64,000 nucleotides of DNA from Chiridota heheva (GCA_020152595.1 JAIGNY010003806.1:217501-281500), one strand, 5' to 3'. Numbered from the stretch's first letter, positions 1 to 11,916 are shown. Notes: generated by a model from the sequence alone, not told the origin. A program made the numbers and translations.

Positions 1-650
1 GTGAGTAGTGGGTTTGATCGGAATGGTGGGCTGAATGACGTGGAGTTTGTTACCAATTTGGGAGTCCCATGAGGTTTGCCAGCGGCCACGAACAAGGGAA
101 GTGATAAGCGGTTTTGATGGCAGAAAGGGTTTTGGGAAAAGGGGTAGGGTGAAGGGTGAGGGCAAGCATAGCAGCTGCGTCAGCCCTGTCATTGCCAGGG
201 ATGCCAACATGGCTGGGTATCCAGAAGAAAAGAATATGTTTCCTATGGAGGGTGGGGAGGAGTTTATGGAGGATGAGGTGAGATGTGGGATTATCCCATT
301 TAACATTGAGTAATGAAGTAAGGACAGCCTTGGAGTCAGAGAAGATGGCAAAGCGGCTGAGCGGAGAGTATTCAATCAAGTTGAGGGCGAGGAGGATGGC
401 CTAGGCCTCAGCCGAGAAGATGGATGAGTTGTCAGGAAGCCTGCTACTGAGAAGGATGTCTTGGATGACAGCAGGAGCAGCTGTCTTGTCGCCTTCCTTG
501 GAGCTATCAGTATAAATGGAGGTATAGTTTGAGAGTTGGTCTCTGATTTGGTTGTGGAGGTTGATGAAGAGGTTAGGGTGGGTTTGGGTTTTGTGATGAG
601 TGGAGAGGTCAGAATCATCTTTTGTGTCTCTAATAGAATAGTGGTTTCAC
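1..650 (-). mobile_element. I-like LINE fragment (RNase H region), continues past left edge
   Basis: Read on the minus strand, this encodes an RNase H domain of a non-LTR retrotransposon: FAIFSDSKAVLTSLLN, then ILFFWIPSHVGIPGNDRADA, with the D and HxGIxGNxxAD motifs. Bases 1-100 and 376-620 match the second half of the + strand LINE at 53055-57407 (for example the SPLITKPKPTLTSSSTSTTK text in a shifted frame). The 3' end is outside the window. The coding frame is interrupted, so this is a dead fragment. Confidence 0.8.
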
Positions 651-1069
651 TGTGAGCCTTGGTGCCATCTTTGAATTAACAGTGGTTTAGCTAATTATCA
701 TTAGGAAGTCAGTCACCTTACTTGTGTTGCTATGTTTTAGGACTTGTTGCTAATCCAAGTAGAGGGTATTTATTGGGTAAAAAGTAAATGTGGCTTAGCT
801 CTGTGATTAGCCAAAAGTAGTTGTATTTTGTGATAGGGTTAGTTCTTATTGGTTCATATTCTATTGTAGGTGGAGTCAGGATTTAGAAATATCCATCTTC
901 TTAGAATGAGAATTTTAACTTAGAGATTAGGGGAAATTTAGACATCATAATCAGTTTAAAATTAGACACCGTATACAGTTAGACTTAAGACATCATGTCA
1001 ATAAAATATTATTTGAGCATCATACTGCTGACTTGTGTTATTTTCCATCCCGTTTTATTATCAAAGCAA
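651..1069. other. No recognised feature
   Basis: AT-rich spacer between two LINE fragments. No coding signal or repeat structure was seen. Confidence 0.5.
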
Positions 1070-1440
1070 AAGTAAAAACAAATGAAATTTAGTGATTATT
1101 AGATGAAGTGGAATAAGTTGTTACAGAAGAAGCTAATGTTGTCAAAGGAGGAATTTTTCTTAAAGAGATCTGAGATACAGTTGAAGGGGAAGGGAGATCT
1201 AACAATAAAGTATAAAGGACAGAGTGAGAGGATATGATTGATTGATAGTTCAGTATTGCAGGTCAGGCAGACAGGTTTGGTGGAGCCTGATTGGAGGTAG
1301 GAGTGGGCGAGAAAGGAATGACCAGGATGGATAAGGGTGATGACAACATCCTCTCTACAGTAGTGTATATGTAAGGGGCAGTTGACCCACACTTTGGGAT
1401 TGATGGAGTGAAGTGTGCTACTAGTCTCAAGATTCCAGAA
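1070..1440 (-). mobile_element. LINE 3' end, C-terminal zinc-finger region
   Basis: The minus strand encodes HYCREDVVITLIHPGHSFLAHSYL...KPVCLTCNTELSINHILSLCPLY. This is the C-terminal Cys/His motif of Jockey/I-group LINE reverse transcriptase proteins (RxGHTxLTHxYLL, CxxC, HIL..C). A stop follows FHFI. It is separate from the 1-650 fragment, since in a minus-strand element the 3' end should lie at lower coordinates. It is therefore a second truncated copy. Confidence 0.7.
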
Positions 1441-1937
1441 GTAGAAAGGAGGAGTAAGAAAAGCTCCTTGAAAGTATCTTTTGTTCTATTTCATACAAAG
1501 AATATAAAGTTTTGGCTGAATCCTTACTGAGGAGAAAAAAAATGGGGTGAAAATAGCAGCATTTCATGAAAATAACATCCATTCTAATTATTAGAATCAA
1601 TTACTTTTCATTTTGCATGACATACTAGTCTCACATATCTGTGAAGTTGTTTGAGGGCATGACCTTCTGTAGCATTCATTTCTAAAAACATATGCAATAG
1701 TTTGTTCTTCAAAATATGATCAATCAATGATTTACAATCAGGTAAACATTTAAGTGAAAAGGAGATGTCATATACTGTTGAATACATTCTGATACATTTT
1801 CAGCCAAGTTGTGTAATATGTTTTTCTAATTCTTCTGTAAGTAGTATCTAGGATGTACCATTCCTCCCCCTGTCCCTCCCCATTTTTTTTATCGTGCCGG
1901 GGTCATGGTGACTGAAGGATCTTACTCCAGGACCGTG

Positions 1938-2034
1938 ACACCAGTCTAGACTAAGACTAGTACACCAGTCTAGACTAAGACTAGTACACCAGTCTAGACT
2001 AAGACTAGTACACCAGTTTAGTCTATCACTAGTT
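1938..2034 (+). repeat. 24-bp tandem repeat, about four units
   Basis: Three nearly identical copies of a 24-bp unit containing CCAGTCTAGACTAAGACTAG are followed by a diverged fourth. Each unit carries TCTAGA and the palindrome-like CTAGACTAAGACTAG. Flanks are unremarkable. Confidence 0.85.
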
Positions 2035-2035
2035 C

Positions 2036-2670
2036 ATAGAACCAGGTAAGTGACACTTTACTTTAGAGTGTACCTTCAGACCCTTCCCAGGTAGAACTTA
2101 GAAGAGCCCATTCGATGACTTAGAATTCAAATCCAGGCATTGAGGGAGAGTGAAGATTTTGAAGGGAAATCAGGTCAGGTCAAATAAGGACAGATTAGGT
2201 GTGATTTTGATAAGTGGAATATTCAGAAAATGGCGATCCTCTTCTGGTATTTATTGTGATTTTCTTCAAATAATAGGTTATTACCTTAAGTTTGACCATA
2301 GATGCCCTAGACATTGTAGTAGAGGTGTCATTATGTTTTATTCCCAGAGTTGGTACTTTTGTGCCTTCAGAAATCTGAATTAGTTTGTTTGAGTGTCAAC
2401 TGTTCTTGTGGTTTTCATTTTGCATATAATTTGTGTTTCTCATGTATTCAGTATTTATCACAATTTTCTCTCATGAATTAAAATTTGGTTTGGTTTGGTT
2501 TGGTTTGTTGATATTTAACGGCACCGCGACAGTCAAGAGTCAAATATGCCAAAAGTGTACAAATTTGTCTTCTTGAAGTATCATTTAAAAGTGTATTGTA
2601 TTTTAAAAGCAAAATCAAAGTGTGCAACTATACAAAAAGGGAAATCTCCTTGTCATAAAGACAATGACAC
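2036..2670. other. No recognised gene; short TTTGG run
   Basis: The stretch is unremarkable apart from a (GGTTT)n run around 2488-2508. Confidence 0.5.
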
Positions 2671-2674
2671 TGAA

Positions 2675-3030
2675 CAGAGCACTGTGGCTCAGTGGTATAA
2701 TGCACTTGTCAGTTGTATGTCTCACCCCTACTATCCCCGGCAATGTTAGTCAAAGGTGAGTCATTGACTCACATGTGCATCATTGTACCAAATTGTCAAA
2801 CAGCAGCAGAGCGACTCTGGGGTGGATCAATTTACTTTAGACCAATTGACTTTGTAAAGAGGTGATTGATTTGGGGTAAGTCATTTAACAAAAAATTGTC
2901 AGTCACCTAAGTGACTGAGGGGTGTGTCAAATATACATGTTTTATCCATCCACTTTGGTGCAATGGCTCACCTTGTCCGCGGGTGTAGGGGTGAGTCACA
3001 CAATTGATAAGCGAACACATTGTTAATAAA
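2675..3030 (+). repeat. SINE-like dispersed repeat, family A
   Basis: It begins with TGGCTCAGTGGTATAATGC, which resembles a tRNA D-arm / box A. It continues with characteristic text (GTCAGTCACCTAAGTGACTGAGGGGTG, then GGTGTAGGGGTGAGTCAC), ending near a T-run at 3041. A second copy is split over 20685-24060. No convincing box B was found, so SINE status is tentative, but the repeat relation is clear. Confidence 0.6.
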
Positions 3031-3244
3031 AACCTAAAGTTTTTTTTTTTTTTTTTTTTAATTACAGTATGATAGTGCTAGTAATAGGCCCCCGATGCTT
3101 GATGAATAGATTTATGCATTGATCAAAAATACTTTGGAATATCAATTCTATGCTGAAGATCTAAATTGTTCAAAGTAACATCATCCTAGATTCCTACCAT
3201 GTTATTCTTTAATCTTCATTTTCAACTAATAAAACCAATTTTGG

Positions 3245-4900
3245 AGGGAATCAGGTAGCTCAGTTGATAGAGCACACGACTGAGATGCTGGGTCATCAGC
3301 CTCGGACAGGTCTAACCAGTCTTGCCACAGCTATGCAGACAGATACGCCGATCAAGTAAAACTACATCATTTGCAGCTCCTGCTCCTTATTCAGCTCTAG
3401 AGAGAAGTGACAATGGTTGAATGGCGCTTGCCGTCCTACGGAGGGGACCTTAAGCCGTAGGTCCCAATTAGGCTTGGGCGATATATCGATATTTCGATAT
3501 ATTTCGATATTGACTTATTTCGATATGGCCGATATTGTGTTCAAGGCTCGTATCGATATATCGATATTATGTTTTTTCAATAATACACAATACATGAACT
3601 ATCAAAAAACTAAACATGACTATCAAACATCCAAGTATTTTTTATTAAACAGCCACAAAAAGTTAATAAATTTCATTTATATCAAAGTTTGAAGGCAGTC
3701 AGTTATGATAAAACTTATTAAAACATTGATATTATGATAACAATTACCCAAAAATCCTTCCATGAACAAAAAACCACTTGACTCGCGGAGTACAGAGGCA
3801 TTGCGCAATATTTCAACTTTATACTTGATGGCTTACGATGTTCAGACAACAAAAATCATAAGATGTTGAATCCTCAAACATCATCTTAAGTTTCCTCAAA
3901 AGGAATACTGAATCTGAATTTTTATATCAAACAGTCATTAATTGACAAATTACTGACAAAACTATGAGGTTTTTCTCACTATTTTGTTCGTTCAGAAAGT
4001 CCAAAGTAAAAGTGACAGACTGGTCTCGCCAGATCGGTCAGTTAATGTACAGTGCAGTAACTACATACACACAGTATCACTACTGTACAGTACTTTACTA
4101 TGTACACACATACCATCTACCACTGTTTCTTCTGAGTGACAACACTCGTGCGATGATTGAAGCAGACTAGAAATTGGAGAATATGAATTATATATATACT
4201 TCTCAATGTCTTGAAGTCCATATAATGCTACCAAAATAATGCCTTTTCAGTACAACTTTCATAAGAAGTAAGTGAGTTATGAAATTTTAGGAAGAATTGG
4301 AGCCGATTTTCGTAAGGTATACAGTGTAGGCCTGATACCAGTTCCACAACATTTTTTTTTTTAAAGAATATGCTAAGGCCTAAACTTTTTCAATGTTTCT
4401 GTGATTGATCTTTTGAGATAGAAACCATGTAAAGAACATTTTAAAACATAATGGGTGTTTATTTGAAGATGATATGTATATAATTTGCAGTGATTTCTGT
4501 TAATTTGTACAAAAAGTTTTACTTGACTTTTTTTGAGCTGAGACAAGATTACCTTGCCCAGAACAGTACATACGACTTACCTATGACGTCCTATAATTTG
4601 CATATCGATATTTCGATATTATCGATATTTTTCAGGCGATATATCGATATTGCATAATGTTCAATATCGCCCAAGCCTAGTCCCAATGGCAGGACAGTCA
4701 CACCCTACCTGGTTCTCTGAACAAGAGTAGGGTGAAAACCTGGTGTTTATCCACTTCCGTCCCTGTCGCACGAGACTGGCATCTGCTATGCAGGCTATAG
4801 CTTGACGACTACCAGGTTGGAAAGTGTATGGTGCACAGAGGATTTATCCCTCTGTGCCTGCCAGCAGAGTAAAGCATTCAAATACCCCACCCCTCCCCCT
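3245..4900 (+). repeat. tRNA-derived SINE-like repeat, family B, split by a hAT element
   Basis: GTAGCTCAGTTGATAGAGCA at about 3254 is a near-perfect tRNA D-arm (GCTC/GAGC stem, box A), with a weak box B (GGTCTAACC) about 55 bp on. The repeat runs to 3468, is interrupted by the hAT element, and resumes at 4688 (GGCAGGACAGTCACACCC...). A partial copy containing GAGTAGGGTGAAAA and TTTCCACTTCCGTC-like text is at about 26455-26515. Confidence 0.65.
3469..4679 (+). mobile_element. Nonautonomous hAT element with TATCGATA-rich ends
   Basis: It is bounded by a perfect 8-bp target duplication GTCCCAAT (3461-3468 and 4680-4687). The 16-bp terminal inverted repeat is TAGGCTTGGGCGATAT. An 8-bp duplication is diagnostic of hAT, and the TAGGSYTGGGCGATA end is a known hAT type. 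Both ends carry TATCGATA (3484, 3551, 3559, 4603, 4620, 4642). There is no transposase frame in 1211 bp, so it depends on a transposase supplied elsewhere. Confidence 0.9.
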
Positions 4901-4959
4901 TCCCCCTTCCCTTCCCCAGCACTTTGCAAACTTTCCAATCTGGGGTTTCTGTGCTCCAC

Positions 4960-6120
4960 ATAGAAGTCTTGCCGGAATCCTGTATTAAACTATTAAACGG
5001 TAGGATCATGTACAAAACAATTAAATAATCATATTTTTTTCAGTTTTCAAGCCAATAAATCTGTGAGAAAGTTCTATTTTTGCAAATACATTATTGATTA
5101 GTACGCTCAATAAATCTCATTCTAATCACTAAACAAACACACAAAAGGTACACATTTTGAATTACCCAAGACTTAATTGAGCCATTGTGAGAATAGAGTA
5201 AATTATCAATAAAGGCAGGCGCTAATCTCCATAACCTTACTTGCAAAATGAGCTAAAATTCTAATGGCCTAATACTACACCAAATCAAACAAATAAAAAT
5301 TGCACAATACACAACAACGCACGTTGTCGGTTGTAAACAGAAATATTTAATAATTTGTCATCATAATTACATGACTATTAATTAAAACATTGAAAATGCT
5401 GCCCACTTACTGTTCAGAAGATTTCCTTTAATTTATCTTCAATTCCTCCTTAAATTTCACGTTTCTCAGTTTCGAGAAAAAAATTACACATTAAATATTT
5501 CTTTCTTCTTTAAGCGCGGTAGCCATGTCTCGTATAAACGTACTGTGAAGGCCATATAAGATATGTTGACGGCAATAAACTTACGTCATGATTATTCATT
5601 AGCCGGCTTTTACACAATGCAATTGGATGATGAATGTAGGAGCTGTTTCAATATTTAAATTTTTTCAATCGATTCGCATGGAAACAGCTGCTGCTTTTGT
5701 GAAGGTGAACAAACTTTCGCTGCTGTATACTGCGGTGTGAACAAACTTTTCACTATGCAAGGCAAACGGAAATGCAGCAAAAAAACAAAACGTAAATGAG
5801 GGCAGACTCTTATTTGCTCTTGACTAAGTTAACGAATTATAAATGTGATTATAAATGCTTGGCTGTACAGACTGTAGTAGTTTCCTTTCTACAGATTCTG
5901 AAATTTGCAAGTTAATTAAGCTTAATTAAGTTTATCCTTAAGTTAAGTTAATCCCTGAGTTAATCAAGTTAAAACGGAGACGATCTCGGGCAGGCTAATA
6001 TAATTTTTTTGTATCGCTTTATTAACAAAACTCTTATGTAGGTTTTTATGATTATTTAGCCAAATTTTGTATTTAACCAACGACGGTCCTTAATTTAGCC
6101 TTCTTGTGATTTTGGGGACC
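4960..6120. other. No recognised gene, AT-rich
   Basis: There is no coding signal. AAGTTAAGTTAATC-type short repeats occur around 5935-5970. It probably belongs to an old transposon whose right end is at about 6171. Confidence 0.4.
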
Positions 6121-6124
6121 AGAA

Positions 6125-6171
6125 TTTCATTTCGGGGTCAGACCCCGGGCCATCTTTGGCTACGCCACTGC
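6125..6171 (-). mobile_element. hAT-type terminus, partner end not found
   Basis: CATCTTTGGCTACGCCACTG is the complement of the common hAT start CAGTGGCGTAGCCA. I could not find the matching left end or an 8-bp duplication, so the limits are unknown. Confidence 0.4.
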
Positions 6172-7257
6172 CTGTTGCCAGGGGTGCGTTTATAACAGTA
6201 GTGAGAAAAACACCTCACTCAGCAGGCGCTACTTGCTATGCAACTTACAGTCCCTACGTGAATAGCAGCCATGTAGTGGCTATACCGTACGATATACTAA
6301 GGTCAGAATGTTATCTGACTGAAAAGCTTCACACTTGTGTGGATGCCCTTTTATCTGACTAATATAACAGCGGCGGCGCGAATGTATTCAAGGTATTCAC
6401 TAAATACCTACTTTTTTTTTTTGCAAAGTTTTTTTTTCTTTTTCCAGCTATATATTTAAAGTATATTTGTGAAAGAGAATACTGGAGAATAAATGTCTGT
6501 ATCTACAGGTAAATGGCGCAGGAGCGTCGCGAACGTTCACACATGAGGGAGGAAGGGGGGGGAGGGGCTGTCAACTAAATTTGCCCGATTTTTTCTTTCA
6601 AACTGCCCGAATTTTAGGTATCATGGCTTTACATACATATTAATATTTGCAATTCCAAGTTATATATTTTGAAGTGTTCGGAATGTGGCATGAAGATGAG
6701 GTGCAGAGGGCTGTAGGCTGCAATCTCTTCTGTGTGTGCACGGTTTTCTATTTTTTCTATTTTTTATTTATTTTTTTTGCTTTTCAAAATTTGCTGTCAA
6801 GATTTTCGAATGAAATTTTAGATCATGATTCGAATGAAAATAAATGGTCATGGGTGGATCCAGATGATGGGGTGCCGAGGTTGTTCGGTGGCAAGGTGCT
6901 CCAATTTGACCTCAAATGTGCCCTTGTATTTTTGTCATTGTGCCGTGCCCAGCCTCCTACCTCTGATCCCCGCACCTGACTCACCAAATAAAAACGAATA
7001 TTTAAGTCTAGAATTTTATATGTTATTCTCTCTTTAAATTGAGCTGATCAAAAGCTAAAAAAAAGCAGTTTCCGGAGGGTTACTCATGAGCCCCTTGTGG
7101 ACAATGGTGTATCCAGCTTTCGGCGCCAGGGGGGAGGGGGGACGAAAAGTACCCGAAAATATGACTTTTTAATCTGACTTCTGGCTAAATGAAACGTATT
7201 CATTATTAACTGATTTCATACCAATTTGATATATAATGGACGATTTTTTGACCACAT
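6172..7257. other. No recognised gene
   Basis: Poly-T tracts at 6413-6445 and 6748-6785, plus scattered transposon-like scraps such as GGTGTATCCAGCTTTCGGCG at about 7108. The open frames here are short and of low complexity. Confidence 0.4.
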
Positions 7258-7896
7258 TTGGTGGCATGTAGCAATTTTGGTATCAAGTGACGTACTTTTT
7301 AATTTCGAACAACTTTCTAATACGTGTGTTGGAAAAATGTCTCAATCTTTACAATCTTAGAAAAATTCTTTTTTGCCGCTCATATAAACGACTTAACTTC
7401 TTATTCTAATTTATACTTTTAAAATGTTGTGACGTGCCAAGTTGGACAGTGATATCACTGATCTCCAACTGACCGTACTTCCATGGCCTACACATACAAT
7501 GTGTGTATTTACCAGCTACAACTAGCTCGAATCCAGTTATAGGCCTTAACTTTTAGCTTTCTTTTGGTTATTTGTAGGAAATAGATCGCATGATGGTGAA
7601 AATGAGAGACTTGTATTAATCAGTGCATGTACCGGATGAGACAGAGAGGCACAAATTATTTCCAAAATGCATTCGTAAGTTCCCTTAAATCTGCGGTGTT
7701 GTGAAAGCGTGTTCACGAAGGGTTTGTTGTGATACATGTATATATAGGTCTGGAACTTCGCGTTCAGCCAGTTCAGAGTAGTATCCCCCCTCCCCCCCCC
7801 CCCCCCTCCCCCTCCCCCGCCTCCCCCACCCCTTTTCTTCTCTCCCGGTAATATCTCGAACATTTATGGCTGGGTTGCATCTTCAGGTATACCATG
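7258..7896 (+). repeat. Dispersed repeat R1, inverted copy at 27048-28144
   Basis: It aligns over its whole length, in reverse complement, to 27048-28144. Shared text includes GTGACGTGCCAAGTTGGACA, GATATCACTGATCTCCAACT, GAACTTCGCGTTCAGCCAG-like and GGTAATATCTCRAACATTTA. This copy lacks the hAT insertion present in the partner and has a C-run (7785-7815) in place of unique bases. Its class is not known; no terminal repeats or coding frame were seen. Confidence 0.8.
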
Positions 7897-8049
7897 GCAG
7901 GAGCGTTGCCAAGATAAAATGTCGGGGGGAGGGAGGGGGGAAGTCAAATAAAACATGCATAATGTGCACGATAACGTGTTTTATGAGCAGTTTTGTCATG
8001 ATTAATAAAACATATTGGGACAAGTGCGCGGTCTTATAATCGGGGAGCA

Positions 8050-9800
8050 GAGAGAAAAGCACTCCCGGAAAGGAAGTTTTCCTTCGATTGAGAAATCATC
8101 GACAAAATATTTGAGAAAATTTTCGCCAAGTTATTGAAAATTCTGGTAAAATTTGGCAACATTTCCCGGATCCTTTTTCTTTCTATAATTGAAGAAAAAT
8201 TGCCCACAAAATGAAAGAAATTTTTCAAATATTTAAAGAGAAATATTACAAACATTGAAGGAAATTTCCCAAAAATTGAAGAAAATTTACCGAAAATCAA
8301 TTAAAGGAAATTTCAGAAAATTGCACAAGAATGAAAGAAATTTTCCAAACATTGAATAAAATTTCCCGAAAATTGAAGAAAATTTACCGAAAATCGAGAG
8401 ACAAATTGCCCCCAAATGAAGGAAATTTACCAAAAATTGAAGAAAATTTTCGAAAATTGCAAAGGAAAAAAGAAATTTTCCAAGCATTGAATGGAATTTC
8501 TTGAAAATTGGAGAAAATCGAAGAAAGATGAAGGAAATTTACCAAAAATTGAGGAAAATTAAACGAAAATCGAATAAAAATTGCATCAAAATAAAACCAA
8601 AAGTTTCCTCAACATTTAAAGAAATTCACAAAATTGAAGAAAATTTACCGAAAATCGAAGAAAAATTGCCCCCAAATGAAAGAAATTTACCAACAAATGC
8701 CCCAAAATGAAAGAAATTTCCCAAATATTGACAGAAATTTACCCCAGAATGAAGAAATCGAAGAAAACTTCACAAGAATTAAAAATATTGCCCAAAATTG
8801 AAAGACAACATTGCTCCACTGAAAATGATGTAAATTTACCGTAGATTGAAAAATATTTACCGAAAATCGAGAGACAAAAAGTTGCCCCAAGATTAAGGAA
8901 ATTTCTCCAAAGTTAAAGGAAATTCACAAAAAATTGAAGACAATTTATCATAAAACGGATAAAAAATGCCCCCAAATGAAAAAAAATTACCGAAATTTGA
9001 AGGATATTTAATAAAAATCGAAGAAAAGTTGCCCCAAAAAGAAAGAAATTTTCCAATAATTGAAGAAAATTGCCCCAAAATAAAGATAATTTCCCAGACA
9101 TTGACGGAAATTTACCCAAAAATAAAAGAAATTGAAGAAAACCTTACAAAATTAGGGAATTTGCTCAAAATTGAAAGACACAATTGCTCCAAAATGATGA
9201 AAATTGACCGTGAATTCTGAAATTGAAAAATATTTACCGAAAATCGAGAGAGAAAAAATTGCCCCCAAATGAAGGAAATTTTCCCAAAGTTAAAGGAAAT
9301 CCACAGAAAATTAAAGACAATTTATCATAAAACGGATTAAAAATGCCCCCCAAAATAAAGAAAATTTACCGAAAATATATTAGAAGATTTACCAAAAATC
9401 GAAAAAAAGTTGCCCCAAAAAGAAAGAAATTTTCCAATAATTGAAGAAAATTGCCCCAAAATGAAGAAAAGGCCCAAAGTGGAAGAAAATTTACCAAAAA
9501 TGTAAAAAAAACTTACCAAAAATCGAAGAACAATTGCCCCCAAATGAAGGAAATATACCAAAAATTGAAGAAAATTTACCAAAAATTGCCCCAAAATGAA
9601 GAAAATTTCCCAGACAGTTACGGAAATTTACCTCAAAACAAAGGAAATCAAAGAAATCTTCACAAGAATTAAGGAATTTGCCCGAAATTGAAAGACAAAA
9701 TTGCTCCAAAATGATGGAAATTTCCCTAAAATTGAAGGAAATTCACAGAAAATTGAAGACAATTTATCATAAAATGGATTTAAAATGCCCCCAAATGAAG
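8050..9800 (+). repeat. Degenerate AAATT-rich satellite with ~21-bp base unit and ~377-442-bp higher-order units
   Basis: Variants of GAAGGAAATTTCCCAAAAATT (21 bp) repeat throughout, with GCCCCAAAAT-type spacers. Higher-order structure shows in GACAATTTATCATAAAA, which recurs at 8939, 9316 and 9758, and in TTTACCGAAAATCGAGAGA, near 8864 and 9232. Open frames on both strands (KFSSIFGKF or KIEENLPK text) reflect the repeat and are not genes. Confidence 0.85.
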
Positions 9801-9828
9801 GACAGGGACAGAAATGCCCCCAAATGAA

Positions 9829-10260
9829 GTTGAGGGACAGAGGCCATTTAAAGCTACAGTCTGGGCCCCGGTACAGGATAAAGTTGCTGTCATTGGTATT
9901 TATGTGACCCCCAAGATGGTTCCAATAGATGAAGATTCATCCATGTATCTTTTGGCTGAATAAACGAGTTGAGGGACAGGGGCGCCCTTTAAGGCTACTG
10001 TCTGGGCTCCGGTACAGGATAAAGTTGCTGTCATTGGTATTTATGTGACCCCCGAATATAATGGTTCCAATAGAAGAAGGTTCATCCATGTATCTTTTCG
10101 GCTGAATAACCCCTCTGAGTGGGTCACTTTAAGGCTACTGTCTGGGTCCTGGTACAGGCATAAGTTGCTGTCATGGTTATGGTCAGCATGAGTACCCTAT
10201 GGGAGCATATTCCAACAAATTTTGTCCGTGTATCTCTTCGGCTGAATAAATGCATTTTCT
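9829..10260 (+). repeat. ~139-bp tandem repeat, three diverging units
   Basis: GTTGAGGGACAG recurs at 9829 and 9968. TACAGGATAAAGTTGCTGTC and ATCCATGTATCTTTTSGGCTGAATAA recur in each unit, with a more diverged third unit from about 10107. Units end in AATAA or AATAAA, like a polyadenylation signal. Origin unknown. Confidence 0.75.
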
Positions 10261-10362
10261 TTTGGGCTTTCTATATTGTGTCACCTGGCTACTGGTACAT
10301 GATGTGACCCGGCAGCAACATTGATTAGTGAGTCCTGGGTCCAGATGGACATGACCCGACAT

Positions 10363-11062
10363 TCAAACCTGTTGTATCTTTTCAGCTGAATAAACTGTCT
10401 GGGCTCCCGGTCTAACTATAAGAAGGTCAGTATCTTGTTTCGCATGGTCTGTCACATAACCTGCTTCTTGTAGTTTTTCACTCATGAGATTAATGAATGT
10501 CTGTTTGTTTTGTTCGTTATTCAAAACGTCCTCTTTCTTTGACTGAAACATCATATTCCCAGTGAAAAGTTGACAAGTACGCCTGTACTGAATCGCGAGT
10601 CAAATATGACCACAGCTCTACCATACTTTTGGTCACATACCGTACATGGTTACAGAAGCTATCATATGTGACCTCTCTTGACCAGGGAAGACGATGTAGA
10701 AGTGAGCCACCATATAAAATGTATTGAACATCTTTGCTGGGCTGCAGCTGAGGAATATTTATTTTAAGACCAACGATAATCTGCAAGTGCTGCTTTGTTG
10801 AGTAAGAGAGTTAGGGGAGGTGAATCAAACAATGCAGGGGGAAACAACAAAGCTCATGCTTAAACAATTCATCCAGGTTCCCCCATCGTTCACCAACCGT
10901 TATCTATCTCTAGAACAGTAAACGGGATCCACCTGTACTGTTTCTCCTTGAATCTTTACTGCTGATTGAGCAGCAAGAGTTATTGCAAGGTCTGCTTTTC
11001 GGATATATTCGTCTACAGCCTGCTTGGCCATCGATTCCAAAATCTTCTTTCCAGTCTCTTAT
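10363..11062 (-). pseudogene. Broken copy of a multicopy invertebrate gene family
   Basis: Three minus-strand blocks, in gene order from high to low coordinates, read as one broken protein. They are ETGKKILESMAKQAVDEYIR..VDPVYCS (11050-10905), then YGGSLLHRLPWSREVTYDSF..YVTKSM (10786-10517), then KKEDVLNNEQNKQTFINLMS..ADHAKQDTDLLIV-like text (10554-10363). The middle and last blocks recall a family of repetitive proteins in invertebrates with a GGSLLxRxPW...NKQxFI..L..xLxxxG motif string. The frame shifts between blocks near 10530-10555, a stop follows the first block, and the C-terminal half is absent. The function of the family is unknown to me. The end runs into a tandem repeat sharing CAGCTGAATAAAC. 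Confidence 0.5.
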
Positions 11063-11570
11063 GCATCATCTGCATTAACGTTTTGTTGAGCTGTTACACC
11101 ATTTGCTATATTGAACAGTGATGTGTCAGTGTGTTGCAAAAACGTCTCTTTCTCTTTCTCTTCTCTCTCCCTCTCGCTCTCCTTCCCTCCCTCCCTCCCT
11201 CAAAGAAATGCATGGTGGCAAAATAAATTATGTTACAATTAGTTTGGGGTTTGGCCCTTATTGAGGCTAGATTTTCTAGCCTATAAAGCAGTGCGGTCCA
11301 CACTCCTGATCGGCTGTCGGGAACTCTGCTGTTTGGCAGATCGAGACACCATCGAGACCATAATTTAAATTGTTGCTAATAAGTTCTGCCGTTGAATATT
11401 ATTTCAATTTTTGAGATCCTAGAGTTGTATACTTTGCAAATAATATTGAAATTAATATTTCTGTATAAATTGAGCTTTTGCTGGTGATTAAAATGTTAAA
11501 ATCTGCTCTTCTGCTCTTCAGAAACAGAAGCGGCGGAAGATGTTTGAATCTCCCCCTTCCCCCTCCCCCT
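11063..11570. other. No recognised gene; pyrimidine-rich microsatellite
   Basis: A TCTCTTTCTCT...CCCTCCCTCCCTC tract lies at 11145-11200. The rest is AT-rich. Confidence 0.5.
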
Positions 11571-11718
11571 CCCCCGACCAGGGTCCGGATTTAGAAATGT
11601 GGGGCCCTGGGCACATCTTGATGTGGGCAGGGCCTCTTTCAGAAAAATTTAACCCATAAAAATACAATAGGCCTATAACTTAACATTTACACAATAAAAT
11701 AAATTTTGAATGGGAACT

Positions 11719-11916
11719 ACATCGGAGAAGACGATCAGAAAAGAGGCCCATCTTAGCAACAGCTGGGGTCCATGAAAGGAACCCCTACATCGGGGAAAGC
11801 AATCAGAAAAGCGGCCCTATCTAAGCAACCGACAAGGTTCATGAAAGGCCCCACATCGGGCAAGACGATCAGAAAAAAGGCCCATCTTAGCAACCGCCGA
11901 AAAACCTCTGGCCCCA
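11719..11916 (+). repeat. ~66-bp tandem repeat, three units
   Basis: Units start with ACATCGG at 11719, 11787 and 11851. They share GATCAGAAAA, CCCATCTTAGCAACC-like text and TTCATGAAAGG. A hAT-type end (CTTACGCCACTG at about 11920-11931) closes the block, so it probably lies inside an old hAT element. Confidence 0.75.

Noticed and set aside
3254-3320. Possible tRNA gene
   Set aside because: The D-arm is good, but the anticodon arm, box B and acceptor stem do not form a tRNA; it is the head of a SINE-like repeat.
8034-9709. Many open frames of 60-88 codons on both strands (FGKFSSIFGKF or KIEENLPK types)
   Set aside because: By-products of the AAATT satellite; both strands are open in the same places.
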